A program made the position numbers and the translations under genes. From NCBI GenBank assembly GCA_017590115.1, contig JAGGNK010013558.1, forward strand, positions 15,726,598 through 15,790,597: a stretch of 64,000 bases of DNA. Reading direction: 5' to 3'. The notes beneath the pieces were generated by a model. That model was not told where the DNA came from. It was given only the letters and a program-made list of their open reading frames with translations, and searched no databases. This document shows, in pieces, positions 45,556 to 58,410 of this stretch. Source of the DNA: Montifringilla adamsi (lineage: Eukaryota > Chordata > Aves > Passeriformes > Passeridae). Every line of letters starts with the position of its first letter. Position 1 is the stretch's first letter.

Positions 45556-48500
45556 TGTGGATCTGGAGAGAGTTCTGTAATCCACAGAAGAAATTTCAGG
45601 AGAATGGTATTCATAACCATTAGGTGACTTCAGTGCTCAACATCCATTGATTTCAACACAGGAGAAGTTTTTAAAACTTCTTTTATTTTCCTGATTAGCT
45701 CCTATGAAGGCAGCTTCTGGGTGTCCAAGCTCTCACGAAAAATCAAAGGAAGCCTGAATGCAAAGCAAAAGCCCAGTTGTCACTTTAGTTTACTCATGCT
45801 TGTCCCAGAAAATGAAAAGAGGCTTTTTCTCACTCTTTTTTTTTTTTTTTTTTTTTAATGCACTCGTGCAACCCAGTTGTGTTTGGAGTTAAACTTCTTA
45901 TTGTCATGTTGCAAACCCAAACTGTGCATGCTAATCTCCTGATGGCTCAGTACCAGACCTATGAGTCTCATTGCAGAGACATCTTTGAAAATTTGGCCTC
46001 ATTTTGTAGTGACAAAGTGACAGATTCCTCTGGTAAGGAAATTCTGGTGAGCAGAGTGCCTGGAGGTTTGGCTAATTTGCTTGGATTACAGTTTGGGTTT
46101 TAATGACAGTATCTTAGTTTTCCCTCAAACCAGCCATCAAAATAGAGCTCTGCTTTTAGAGAAAACCAAATCCACAAAGATACAAAAGTAAATTTATCTC
46201 ATCTGACTGGTGCTCCAAAGCTCCCAACTAAGCCTGTGCTCCCCTTGTGACATTTCCCAGAGCTGGGTCTGGTTTTTAACGTTTTCACGTTGTTTTGAGC
46301 AGCCCAGATTCTTGGGAAGCTCCTTTTCACCCTGGTTACTTCAGAAATTAATTGGGATTTCTGTCTCACACTGATCCTGAGCATACACTTTGTCTTCTCT
46401 TAGGCTCTCATTTAAGGACCCAGTGGGATGGGTGGGATGGTTCCCCTTCTGCCATCCTGAGCTTGTGCTGCTCTGCCACACAAAAGGGAAACCTTGGGCC
46501 AGGATCAAGTCCACCAACTCCTTCATGTGTTCAAAGACACCTTTTTGTGATAGAAAGTCTTCTCGAGCCCTTGCCAATTAAGCCCAGTTTAGTAACTCTG
46601 ACCACTTATGTGACAGATTTAATCTTGGAAGAGCTAATAAACGCACAAATTACTGCTCACAGTGCTCCCAAGAGGCAGCTCATCATTGTCACATCCTCAC
46701 TCCTTTGATAGGGAAACTGAGGCAATGTGTTTTTAGGACAACAGAGTGGAGTCTTTGCCAAACCACCCAGGTGAGTTCAGTGCTCTGCAGTCTCCCATGT
46801 GGGACAAAATCTTCTTCTGCTGGGTATAAAGGGAGAATCTCCCGGTATTCCTCATCAGGAAGATGTGAAGGTGAAAAAGGGGGAGCCAGGTCATGAAAAT
46901 GATGTCTGTGGAACTTCCAATTCTCTGCAGGGCATTTGAACTTAAAATGCCAGCAATGCTCTTCTGCCTGGCTCTCGAGAGGAAAGCTATATCTGGAGTA
47001 GGGCAACATGCCTTAATTTGAGAAATGTAATGCCTTCGAAGCACTACCGAAGCACAATTAGCAAATAAAAAACCCCCAGAAGTCAAGGCAGGAGACCTGA
47101 GTATGTAGTTCAAACATCAAAGGAATATTACCTGTGCTTTCATCTCCCTTTCCTCTTGTGAGTCAAAGATACAACATATTACTGCATATTTTAAGCATTT
47201 TCTGTTTTGAAAGCTTAAATGTCAGTGTAATTACCCCAGTGGTAATTTCTGTTGTGCTGTTCCAGGCTGGTACTTCAGCAGAATCTCCCGGTTTTCACAT
47301 GATTATCTCCATCTCTGCCTTTGATAGCTTTGTGTCCAATTCACTCTGGATTTGAACACATTCCTTGAAAATCTGCTTTGAATGCTGCCAAACGAGGTAT
47401 GGTGCTGGCTTTTGTGGGGCATTTTGGATGTCCTTCTTTCCCCTGGTTGCCCCATCCTCTTTCCCAAGTGCAGGATCACCTGGTTGCTCCGAGACCCAGA
47501 GTTCAGAGCAATCTGTAACGTGACCACCTGAAACAGAGCATAACTTTTACCTTTCTCTTTTTGTTCCATCTTTCTTTCTTTAGAATAAACTTCGCAGCTG
47601 AGGATTATTGACAAATCTGCTTGAAAAAGACACATGAAGAACATCCTTTATGGTCCATCTTGTGGTAAAACACGGGTATTTCTTTGCTCATTTGAATGTC
47701 AGTGGATTATTTATGCTGGTGCAATGTTTTCAAGAGATAAAATACTCCCCACTGTGCTACATGCAAATCTCTGCAATGTAAACATAAATAGTTGTTGCAC
47801 ATGCATAATCAAAGACATTTTTTTATAATTATTGTTGGATAGTTCAGTCCTCTAATAGCATCATCTGGTGTAAATCAGTGTAGCTCTACTGAAGCCTGCA
47901 AAGCCCCTACCGATTTGTACCAGATGGGGCTCAAACTCTTCACTCTAAGTTTAGTCCTTCTGAAAGAAAAATTTAAAAATGGAGAGAGAAAGCCCTGGTA
48001 GTCCTTGAAAATCAAGTTCTTTGTTCATTCATGGGAAGCTGGTAAAGCAAGAATGGCAGGGTCTTTTCTTGATCCATACTCAGCCCTTATCTAGGGAGAA
48101 CATTTCTGCCATGAAGGAAAGCAAGAGGTTCTGTGCCAAGTGAGCTCTTGGCCCCTCTGCTCAGACTACTGCAAAGATTTGCCAGATAATGTAATTTATA
48201 ACGTGAACTCCTTTCTGCCAAGATTTGGACCAAGACCACCAACTCTTCAGCATGGGCCAGCAGACACTGCCAGATGCTAAGAATTTTCAGTTGTTCAGAG
48301 CCTGTGCTGCATTTTGAGACATCTAAAGGTGAAGGGCTGGAAATCTGGTTTTCTGTCCCCAGAGCGATCTTGTTTCACTGTCATTCAGCATTATCTTTGT
48401 ACACAGCACAAAGAACTTTCTAAAGTTACTTTGACACCTGATTTGGCTCCAGCTGAAGACAACAACCTCAATTTCATCCTTCTGGTGTTTTGTAGAAAAC

Positions 48501-49015
48501 TGTGCTCTGAGTTAATATAAAAGACAACATTCAGTAGCATCTATTTTCCCAAATTAATTTAGACCTTAGATTCAAATAGGTGCTAGTGGAAGCTGTCCAT
48601 GCAGATTTCAATGCTATAAATATGCAGTTATTTCCAAATCATCAACAATGTCTTAACTGCTGTACACAGTGTTTTATCAACAGACACAAAGTTAACTTTG
48701 CTTGCATAAAAATAGGTGGAAAATTAGGAGTTTGGTCCCCGTCTTTTGACTGCCGACAGCAAAAATATCCACTAAATACCGAATACTGCCTATTAATAAT
48801 AGATTGGAGGAAAGAGTTTTGACAGAAGTGAAGAGCACACATATGCAGCATAGATTTACCCACCTTTCAAACAACTTAAAGTCTGCATTACTGAGCTCAG
48901 CTCTTTCAGGTTTACCTGTCAGATTTTTTTTCCCCTTGTGTTTTCCATTTGCTGACAAGATCCTCCAAAAGAGTTGCTGTTATTCTTGTACAGGCTTGAC
49001 GTGGACATAAACTTT
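45556..49015. other. Gene-free interval
   Basis: No gene is seen. There is a T21 run at 45836-45856. The stretches 47130-47350 and 47620-47890 are AT-rich and non-repetitive, and could contain regulatory DNA. Frames over 100 codons (for example 46352-46708) show no domain. Confidence 0.45.
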
Positions 49016-49019
49016 TTTG

Positions 49020-49345
49020 CAAGAAGCCTGGGCTACTGTTAGCAGCTCTTGAAGAGCTCCAAGTCCGACGTGGGTTTAATTTGTGGTGAGTGCCATGGCA
49101 GAAATGTCTAACAATATAAGTCTGTTGGACATGTCGTCTGGGCTGTCACGTTCAATTTGCACATGACCTCCTGGCCAAAAAATGGGAAAGAAGTGGTAGA
49201 ATGTGGGACTGAAAGCTTATATTATTGCTTTGACAGCTTCACTCATCTAGAAGTAATGCAAAATGCAATTTATATTTATACTCTCTGACCTTCTGTACAG
49301 AGAGTGAAACTATCTAATGATGGGCCACGGTAGCAGAGAAAGAAA
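49020..49345. promoter_or_regulatory. Candidate noncoding regulatory element
   Basis: About 320 bp of complex sequence with no homopolymer or tandem repeat. It has a near-palindrome AGCTCTT-G-AAGAGCT (49044-49058), TTGACAGCTTCA (a TGACAG MEIS/TALE-type word), TAATGCAAAATGC (an octamer-like word) and several ATATTA words. Its repeat-free character stands out from the surroundings, so I regard it as a good enhancer candidate. Confidence 0.35.
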
Positions 49346-52300
49346 CAGATCTCAATACAGCTGGAATTTGTCTACATTTTTTTTTGCTTTTCAACCATTC
49401 AATTACAGTCAAAAGATAAATGAAACATGAAGAGTGCCTCGGTTAGGTAGTGACACAATTATTTTATAGTGAGTAGGTTCTGGCTCTGAGCCTTGGCAAA
49501 GGTTGCCATGCACACCTTGTTTCACTAGATACAGATAATCTGCCTGCTCCCACCAGACAAATCCCCTCTGCTTGGAGGTGTGTTCTTCTGCCCATCACAG
49601 GAGGAGAAGAAAGACGCCAGCAACTCGGTACCACTCTTCCCCTGCATTTCAATCTCCCCCAGAAAGGCTGATGCTCTAATCCTATTAACCAGGATAAACC
49701 AAGCCAGGCCCCTTCGTAAATGGGACGTGAGGCATCGCTGTGGAAAACAGGCAGAGAGGAAGGGTGTGCCACATTCTTCTCATCTGAGGAGCAGTACATG
49801 GGTTTGTGTCCTCCCAGGGACAAGAACTAAATACAGCAGCCTTTGATCCTGACAGTAAGCACCAGGTAACACCTGAAGATCCTTAACAAAACATCCCAGA
49901 GCTGGAATCGTACTGCCACAGCTCAGCATCCTTCAGAGGGGTTCACTGCAGCCACCACTGCTCAGAGTTTGGCTCAAAGATTCAGCCTCCAGCTGCATCT
50001 GTTTCTGCCTCCTCATCCAAATGAGACACAGGATCTGAAGGAAAAGTTATTTGCAGGGATGAGCTTTAAGAGGAGATAACAAACACAGAAAACACAAAGT
50101 GTGGGGTTTATGCATCTTGGTGTATTTTGGACAACGACATCAGTTTGAACTCATCTCTTCACTCCATTGATCCATCCTGCTTTAAACATGAGTCAGTCCA
50201 AAGCCCACTGACCTTAGTAGTGAGAGCTTCATAAATGGTCAGAGGCTGTGAAACAGTTCTAGAAATTAGATGTTCATATAAACCAGTCACTTGTTTTCTG
50301 TCATAATTGTTTTCTTGTGGTTTGCCATGTTTTTCTCTTGTACGTTGAATTAATAAAATCACTGGATGAAGATTTCGACTGATGTCCAGCTTTCTCCATG
50401 GAATTATTTTTTTAAAAGATATGTGTTGACAACAATAAACCATCAAACTGATGGTCACTATACAGTTAATATGTCAGAAAAGAATAAAAATGCAGAAACA
50501 AAGGCTATGAGAAGGTCATGTTTCATAAACAAATACAATAAGATGAGATAACTAAGACAAAACAGTTCAATGATGAGAGGCTGAGTGAAGATTAATATGC
50601 AATTTATCTTTCTTTTAGTTTGTTTCTCAGTGAGAAAGAGCAGTTTAACTATTAGTTAACCTACAGGTTAAAAAATTCCTGCTTCTGCGCCTTTAGGAGC
50701 AGAATATGATTATTAAATTATTAGGAAATTTGGTATCTTGGTAATTTGTGGAGCTTCTTCCCCTGGTCTCTGCAGGCTGGTGCACTCTCCTGGCTTTCCA
50801 GGGTGTAATGTTTCAGCCCATGGGTTTAAACCCTGGGCCACACATGAGGACTGGGAGCCCTGGGGTGGCTCCCTGGGGGCGAGGGCAGCTCTGAGGATGA
50901 CCACGGCTGTGTGAGGGGCACTTTGCAGCATGAGCCTCACAGTTGGTGCACGTGGTTAAATCAATACCCACCTCCCCAGGGCTCCTGCAGCCCGACCAGG
51001 GGGATCTAACCAGGGGATCTGCTTCCTTTTGGCTCTTTTTTTTTTTCCAAGTGGACAGCTGGAATAGAAAACATGAGTTAAAAAAACCCAAAAAACTCCC
51101 CAAACACAACACATCTCCAGAGGTCCAAAAACTTGTCTAGGTCTGACTCCTGCTGGTGCCACCACAGGCTTCGCCCTTTGCAGAATGAGGAGAGGGATGA
51201 AGCCTCTGATTTGGGTGGGAGGGAGAGGAACGCCCCCAGGAAATTGCAAGGTTGCTTTTGCAACCTTTTGCCCAGCAGCTGGTACAGCAAGCAGCGCCTC
51301 CCCTCACACACTGCACAGATCTTTTCCAGCTGAGTCACTAAATCAGGGAAAAATGGAGCAGTTGAGCTGGCATTTTAGAGAACTGATTTGAAAGGGGGTG
51401 GGAGGAAGAAATCCCCCTCCTTTGTCGGTAGCATTTTTATTTTTTTTTTCCACCAAGCTGCTGGAGTGAAGCAGTTAATAGTGATTTTTTTTTCTCCATC
51501 ATTTTTAATCCACAACCCTGCCCTGTACCTGCCCTTATAATCCCCTAGCATGTGCTGGTGACATCACATGGCCATCAGCTCCCAGCTCCATCCCTGTGAC
51601 TGTCATTAACTGTTGCAAGCAAATGAAAAATGACTGGGAGACTCGGTGGCTCCCACCAGTGACCTTGGGTATTATTAGAATGACCTCGCTTTGGCTGGAC
51701 CATAAAAAAAAAAGAAAAACCTTTCTTGATATCATCGCTGGGGCTGACTGAGGCTGTTTGCAGTGAGGAGCAGGGAAAGGAGTGGAGAAAGCCATTAAAG
51801 AAAGCAAAGTAAATGTTATGCAAAGATGCAGTGGCCATAAATACTTGATCAGAGGCACAGCCCCAGCAGCAGCCCCACAGCCTGACCCCGTGCCAGGACA
51901 CGCTGGGCTATGCTGGGGTTACAGAGCACCTTGCTGGGAGTATTTTTTAACCAACCTCCTCTTTGTGATTTGTTTGCTTGGGCTTGAAAGGAAAATAAAT
52001 CACGTGTAACCACTTAAGGGCTTATTGGCCTCTCACACCTTGTATTCTGACATGCTTTTCTGGTCCTACACACAACTCTGTGAGCAGAGGAGGGGGCAGA
52101 CCGGGCAGGATGAACATTTTTTTGTGCAGTACAACACAAGGAAAATGTGTCTTTATGTCTCTATGTAGATACACCTCCTCTCCTTGCAAGCACATGTGTG
52201 CAGTGCATGTTTATTAATGAACATATGTATGTAAGCATAAATACACAGGACTTATAGATGGTCATATTTATGGTCGTGCATTATTCTCAATGCACAGTCA

Positions 52301-52520
52301 TGCGGACATAAAAGAAACAAATACTCATTGCATGTGTCTGATGTTGCCTTCTATATAATATATAATAGTACATTTATCTGTATCATATAGTGCTCATGCT
52401 TCTTCCAGGTACTCTGGAGATATTAGCAGTAAAAATAAAGAATTAAAATAAGAGTAAGAATTAAAAAGAATGACACTGACAATGAGAAAAAGACTAATTC
52501 ACATATCTGGGCTGGGCCAT
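49346..52520. other. Gene-free interval
   Basis: No gene is seen. The stretch 51540-51720 is complex with a TGACATCACATGG block and a TGACCTTGG receptor-type half-site, and 52190-52400 is AT-rich. A/C-rich simple sequence is at 51079-51110. The segment 50750-51010 is G/C-rich with little CpG and no identifiable repeat. Confidence 0.45.
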
Positions 52521-52956
52521 GAGGATGTTCTGGTGTTTAGTGCCCTCCCTGGCAGGGACCTGCAGGCTCCCCTAGGGCATGGATTGCCCAGGAGCCCCAG
52601 ATCTGGTCCCCGTGCGGGGCTGGGTGACCAAGCCAGGCTGCAATGTTCTACCCGGGGGGGCTGGGTGGGGACCGGCTGCCCTCGGGGTGCCTCGCTGTGA
52701 AATAGTTAAAGCCCTGGAGTTGCACTAAAGCGATCCTCCCGCCGCTGTCCTGCCCGGCTTCTCCGCTGTCAGCTGGAAATGGATCTGATGCCCTCTGGAC
52801 TTTAACTCCCGACGGAAAGGGCATTTTATTACAGGTTATGACAAGTTGCAGAGAGACTCAGAGAACTCAATAAGAAGCAGCGAGTGGAATCAAGGGGCAG
52901 GAGAGGGGATGCTGCAGATGTTTGGCAGGCAGAAAGAAGATGGGTTCAGACGGGAG

Positions 52957-53615
52957 GTGTGAGCAGGGACACTGATGGCAGGGCTGTGAGCAGGGACACT
53001 GATGATGGGCTGTGAGCAGGGATACTGATGGCAGGGCTGTGAGCAGGGACACTGATGATGGGCTGTGAGCAGGGACATTGATGGCAGGGCTGTGAGCAGG
53101 GACACTGATGTCGGGCTGTGAGCAGGGACATTGATACCAGGCTGTGAGCAGGGACACTGATGGCAGGGCTGTGAGCAGGGACACTCATGTCAGGGGTGTG
53201 AGCAGGGACACTGATGGCAGGGCTGTGAGCAGGGACATTGATGCCGGGCTGTGAGCAGGGACACTGATGGCAGGGCGTGAGCAGGGACACTGATGGCAGG
53301 CTGTGAGCAGGGACATTGATGGCGGGGTGTGAGCAGGGACACTGATGGCAGGGCTGTGAGCAGGGACATTGATGCCGGGCTGTGAGCAGGGACACTGATG
53401 GCAGGGCTGTGAGCAGGGACACTGATGGCAGGCTGTGAGCAGGGACACTGATGGCAGGGCTGTGAGCAGGGACACTGATGTTGGGCTGTGAGCAGGGACA
53501 CTGATGCCGGGCTGTGGGCAGGGACACTGATGCCGGGCTGTGGGCAGGGACACTGATGCCGGGCTGAGGGCAGGGACACTGATGTCGGGCTGAGGGCAGG
53601 GACACTGATGCCGGG
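52957..53615. repeat. 25-unit minisatellite with GGGCAGGGACACTGATG core
   Basis: About 25 tandem units of 25-27 bp, each close to CTGTGAGCAGGGACACTGAT plus GGCAGGG, GATGGG, GCCGGG or GTCGGG. The + strand is G-rich. The last four units carry GTGGGCAGGG or GAGGGCAGGG in place of GTGAGCAGGG, so variants are clustered at the right end. The GGGCAGG core resembles the classical hypervariable minisatellite core. Frames on the - strand remain open through the array and yield long Cys/Pro/Gln-rich pseudo-proteins. Confidence 0.95.
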
Positions 53616-54030
53616 GGATGCTGGTGCTGCCGGCGGGAGCGCAGCGCATCCTCTGCCGGGCAGAGCTCCCCGGAGCGGAGCCGGGGCTGCCCGACAGAGC
53701 CCCGCTACCAGCGGCAGCTCCTCATCAGGGAGCAAGGAGCAGAGAACACCAAACCTCATTTCCCCCCCTATTAAATCAGTGCTTTCTGCCCGTCTAGAGA
53801 GCTTCTGTCCCCTTTGCGCCTCACAGGACAGGCTGTGTGCGACTGAGGCGGGAGGGATGGGCTGCAGGTAGCTTCCCCACCCGAGCCCTCGGTCCCTGTC
53901 CTGTTTTGGGCCGGGAGGGCACCTCTGCCGGGCTGCAGGGGGGTGGCATAGCCCCGCGGTGCCAGGCGGAGCGGGCAGGGAGCGGCGCTCCGCCGGGCCG
54001 CGCTCACCCCCCGGCTCTCGCATCCCGCTC
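53616..54030. promoter_or_regulatory. CpG-rich segment 3' of the minisatellite
   Basis: CpG-dense at 53616-53710 and 53935-54030 with an AT-richer gap. No coding exon is recognised. It may be a small CpG island. Confidence 0.4.
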
Positions 54031-57000
54031 CTTGGACCTGTCACGTACCCAGAAGGATGCCAGGGACTTTATGGAGTCTGTCAAGCACTCAGTACTTCTG
54101 TCTTTAGTGGCATCCTCATAGACAAACTTCGCAGGTGTTAAAAAAATATGCCGGGAAATAATACTACTAATACTAATAAAAAAAAACCTCAACAAGCTTA
54201 ACAGCTGCTCAGGGACACTGCAAACCATCTGATTTTGCAGGATAGGGCTACCATCCTAATTCTCCCTGGCAGGTTTTCAAGTGCGTTTCATCGCTGGTTG
54301 CCAATGGAGGATGGCTCTGTCTCTCCCTTCGAGCCCTGCCGGGTGTCTCTGGGAGCGGCTTGGCACCGGGAAAATCAACTCCCATCCCGGGAACTGGGGG
54401 GGAAAAAAGTAAAAAAAAAAAAAAAAAAAGTGCTGGTGTCTGGAAAAGAAGTAATAATATTAAAAAAAAAAAAAAGTTTTGAAGTGTCAGACTGTGAATT
54501 GAAGAGTTTCAGCCGGGGTAATGCTGTGCCTTATGGCAGGTGAGCGCTGCGCGGGGAGCCCCCCACCCTCCTCGGGGCAGGGAGGGAGAAACGCGACAAT
54601 CGCAGACAGTTTGGGGACACTCGTGTGCTTTAAGAGCCCAAGGGTGACCTCTGTGCCAACCTGCCACCCCTGTGCAAGACACGAGGCACGCAGGGAGCGT
54701 CGGGAGGGCTGAAGGCAGGAATCCCAGCACGGAGCTCTTCTGCTTCCCCTCCCAAAGGATGCTCCCCCAGCCCCCTCCAGCCGGCCGGGTGACTGTCAGC
54801 TTGATATTTCTCTTTGGCTCGTGGGTCTCGTTTCGGGTTTATATTTATTTTTGAAGTGTTGAAGCCCCAGTAACACAAAGGGTTTTCTCGGAAGGAAAAA
54901 CAAACCCCAACGAAATCCCGGAGCAATCTTCACCGCAAAGCAGAGCTGCCTGTTTCTGGAAATGATGCTTGCAGAAAGGGTGAAAGTCATGAGCCTCTAA
55001 CCAAAAATGTAACAAACCCTGGCCAGTATCACAAGGGCAAACTTCCCATGGGCCTCAGGGTTTGCTCTTATCCTTGCTTACACTGATAAGTCCTTTTTCT
55101 AAATCCTCCAAAGTTGCATGCTCTTCTCTTTCATGTATAAAGTTACCAAAATCTGACAGATAAGACAGATTTACTGTTTCTGGATAAGACTTATGGCCAC
55201 ACATAAGAGACCACACTGCAAAAGATCAGTTAAAATGTGTTGCTGCTTCAACGAAAGACTGTTGAAAAAAAACTATTTTTACTCTAAACGATAGTATGAG
55301 GAAAATAATAATATAGTAAAAGGGGAAAAGAGGCAGCTCCCAGAAGAATAAAGACATTTTCTGCTCTGCTGTCACTCGTGTTTTCACCTGTATGTGCGCT
55401 TTCCAGAGCAGGCAGTGTGGCTCAGGGAAATGCTTTTCTTCTCCTTCTGTTTTATTTCAAAATGCAGCTGACACCTTCACAGGTACATGACATTATCGGC
55501 ACTCACACTCGGAGAAAGGGCTGGGGAATGTGGTGGAAGGATGTGTCAAGGATGAGGCAGGAAAGTGCAAATTTAGAAAATCCTGGAAGTTTTTCTCAAA
55601 GCCGTCTGAAAAGACAAATTAGTGGGGATTCCTCGGATTATAATATACATTTTCAACTCTTTTTGGAGACCTTTACCATTTAATGAATGGTGACCAATTT
55701 CCTAAGAGTGAACTATTTGTTCCTTTCCCTTCAGTGACAGGTTTTTGCCTACATTTGGTGTTTTGTAGCACCGCTGCTTTGGGGGAAGAGAGCCCAAACC
55801 AAACTTCCTCACCTCGCTGCTAAATCTCAACCTTCCTTTGGTTATCCAAAACTGTTTGAATTTCAGCCAGCGAGTCCTAAAAGTTTTACAAAGCTGAGTA
55901 GAGAAATATCCCATCCAAGAGTGTATTAGCACTCAGGGAGACAAATCACAGCAGAGTGGCTAAAATAAAAATCAAATAAAATAAAGTACGGGCTTTTGCT
56001 GAGGTTTATTTTTAATTTACCTGTTTTACACTTTAAAAAAATAGTAGTAAAATATTCGAAGGGACGAGTGACAGTTTTAAAGGCAAATAGGAGAGGAGGA
56101 TGGGGGATCCAAGGAAGAGCAAAGGCAGGCAGGAGTTCCTGTGCTCAGTCCCTAGACCTGGGCGAGCAGACACAACCCTGGAGCCGGGCAGCAGGAATTG
56201 CCAGAGGCAGAGGGGGCATCGCCTTTCCCTGGGTCCCCCCAGCCCTCGGATAATAAACTCAAGTGTCTGCCTGTCTCAGCCCTGCCCATCTTCTTTAGCC
56301 AACTTGACAAAGTGGAAGAAATATGACATGTGAATTATTAAAGAGGAGGCAGTTGACTCCTAACCTCTGTTGCTTTTTCTCAGAACCCATTACCTGAGAA
56401 TTTATCTTGCAGGAATTACAGCGTCTGAAAGCTTCGGGAGGAACAGTGAGGAGGGAGGGGGGCATTTGAATAAGAGTTTTGAAGAAATACTGCTGAAAAG
56501 CACCAGGTTTCACCTTAGCATTTGCGCCACTCAAGAGGTGGATAACGTGTAAGAGAAAACAAGCCATTCCTCCTCAGAAGTGGATCAGGTCGCCACAGGG
56601 AGCCAGGGAATAAAATCCGAACTGAATTTAAAACGGCTATCACCACTTAAATACCTTTAAAAAGTAGAAAGGGGGAAAATGGAGAGCTTTTTTCGTGCTT
56701 AAAGTTTGTCCTTTAGCCCCGTTCTTAAAGTTAACGAGGGCTCTTGGTAAATAATCTCCCACCCGCCCTGGGTGAAGAGGGGCTCTGCAGTGTGTCCTTC
56801 TCATCCCCTGGCACCCAGAGACAGGATTTAGTTCCCTGCCAGGGATGCAGAGCCCGGAATCTCGGGGGGAAAAGCACGAACTTTGGGTACAGACTCCAAA
56901 GTTTAGAGGTTCTGCTATAACTCTCCCTACAAAAGTTTGTCAGTGCGATGGAACTGGCGGGTAACTCTCAGGCCGAGCAAAGTGTTGGCTGATTTTTCCC

Positions 57001-57140
57001 CCAGGAATTCCTAGCAGAGGGACAGATCGAATGGCACGGACATCGATTTTCCTTTTTAAAAAATTTTTCTCTTCCCCCCACCCCCCTTTAAAAAAATTAT
57101 TTTATTTAGGAAGGGGGAAAAAACACTTTGGGAGAGAAGA
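54031..57140. other. Gene-free interval
   Basis: No gene is seen. Two A-rich runs lie at about 54411-54429 and 54462-54475. The segments 55080-55340 and 55970-56060 are AT-rich. The remainder is mixed, moderate-GC DNA with short frames only. Confidence 0.45.
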
Positions 57141-57149
57141 AGACAGGGG

Positions 57150-57700
57150 TGATTTTTCCAGTCCTTTGGGCATAGATTTGTATCTAGCGCTGCCAAGCCT
57201 AAGGTAATAATTGAATCTCTCCCAAATCTTGGTGATAGAGCAGTCAGAAATGACTCCATCTGACAGCAGAGCCATGAGGCAAGTGATGGATACTATTGTC
57301 CAAGCCTGACCCTCCATTAACACCACCTATCAGCATCTGTATTCTGTCACCAATTCCCATGCCGGAGCCAAGAGGGGTGACTCTAATATTCTGAGCACAT
57401 TGAAGGCTTCCATGCTGAGTTCAACCCTGCATCAACTAAATGGGTGGAGAGGATGACCTAAACCTTGCTCTCTCTATCTCCACTCGCCTTATTACCCCAC
57501 TCCAATCCCATTGTTTTGCAGGTGCCTGCAATTTGCTCCTTATCTCCTCACTGTTTATGAGGGCTCCTTTTTATTAATACAAAGGGAGAAATGTTATTAA
57601 TATTAATTAACAAAATAAAAAATGAAGCAGTTTTGGGAATCCACCAAATGAATAATCTCATCCCCTAATTGGAGATGAAGTGGTGGTGGGGGGGAGGAGG
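57150..57700. promoter_or_regulatory. Candidate noncoding regulatory element(s)
   Basis: Non-repetitive sequence with dense A/T-rich words: TTTTTATTAATACAAAGG, ATGTTATTAATATTAATTAAC (ATTAAT and TTAATTAA cores near 57592-57611), and CCCTAATTGGAG near 57663. A CAGGTGCCTG E-box-like word sits near 57521. This clustering of homeodomain cores is one of the densest in the window. No frame is credible. Confidence 0.38.
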
Positions 57701-57915
57701 TGTAAGAGAAACAGATGACCTACTGGGTGACAGGCACAGGTTGGAAGGGTGACATTTTATTGTAAGCCTCCCTATGAAAGGAAGAAAAGGAAAGGACCAG
57801 TCAATTTAATGCAGGGACCAAGAGTGCAAGAGTGTTGCTAAGAGACAGAGATGCTGCTAAAGTTCTGTGAGAAGCTGTACCCTGACCTTATGCAAATGGA
57901 GGCTTCCAACTCTTT

Positions 57916-58410
57916 GTGGAAAGGCTGCAAATTCCACCCACTGTGTCACCAATACCTGGCATCGAGCCTTTTATTCAAATGTTCTCTAAAAACACACACG
58001 CAGAGGATGTGACAAAGCATGACACATTTAGGGCTGGAAAGGGGGGACGCGAAGGGGGGCAGCAGGGAGGGGGAAGGACGGATCTCATGGTGGAAATGTC
58101 ACCCATCCATACCTCCCAGAGCCTGTCATCTTCCCGAGCTGAGAGACGAACCTCAGGATTCCTAAATTACCTTAATCCAGATCTATTAGGAGTCGTAAAT
58201 AGCATCTACTCCTCGTGCGTGGGAGTAGCTTTGGGAAAACAGAAGAGCCACCACGATCTGCTGGCTAACAGCTCTCTGTACCTACATCTGCAGCACCTCC
58301 AGCTGCCCAGGGAGTTCCTTCTGGATCTGGTCACATCCCACGGTCAAAATGAGCCAGAGAAAACCCCTAGGCACCCCTTAGCCAGGGCCCAGAGCTATGG
58401 GGAAACATGA
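57916..58410 (+). other. Open frame of 164 codons over complex sequence, probably noncoding
   Basis: A + strand frame without stops runs from 57916 (starting at a non-ATG codon) to 58410. The predicted product has no recognisable domain and begins without a start methionine. The sequence at about 58100-58340 is complex and repeat-free, which is the reason to list it: it may be a conserved noncoding element that happens to be open in one frame. I do not call it a gene. Confidence 0.25.

Noticed and set aside
53190..54044. 284-codon - strand frame (and related frames from 52867 to 53649) reading as Cys/Pro/Gln/Ser repeats
   Set aside because: It is the translation of the 25-26 bp minisatellite in three frames; the repeat carries few stops in any frame and there is no non-repeat domain.
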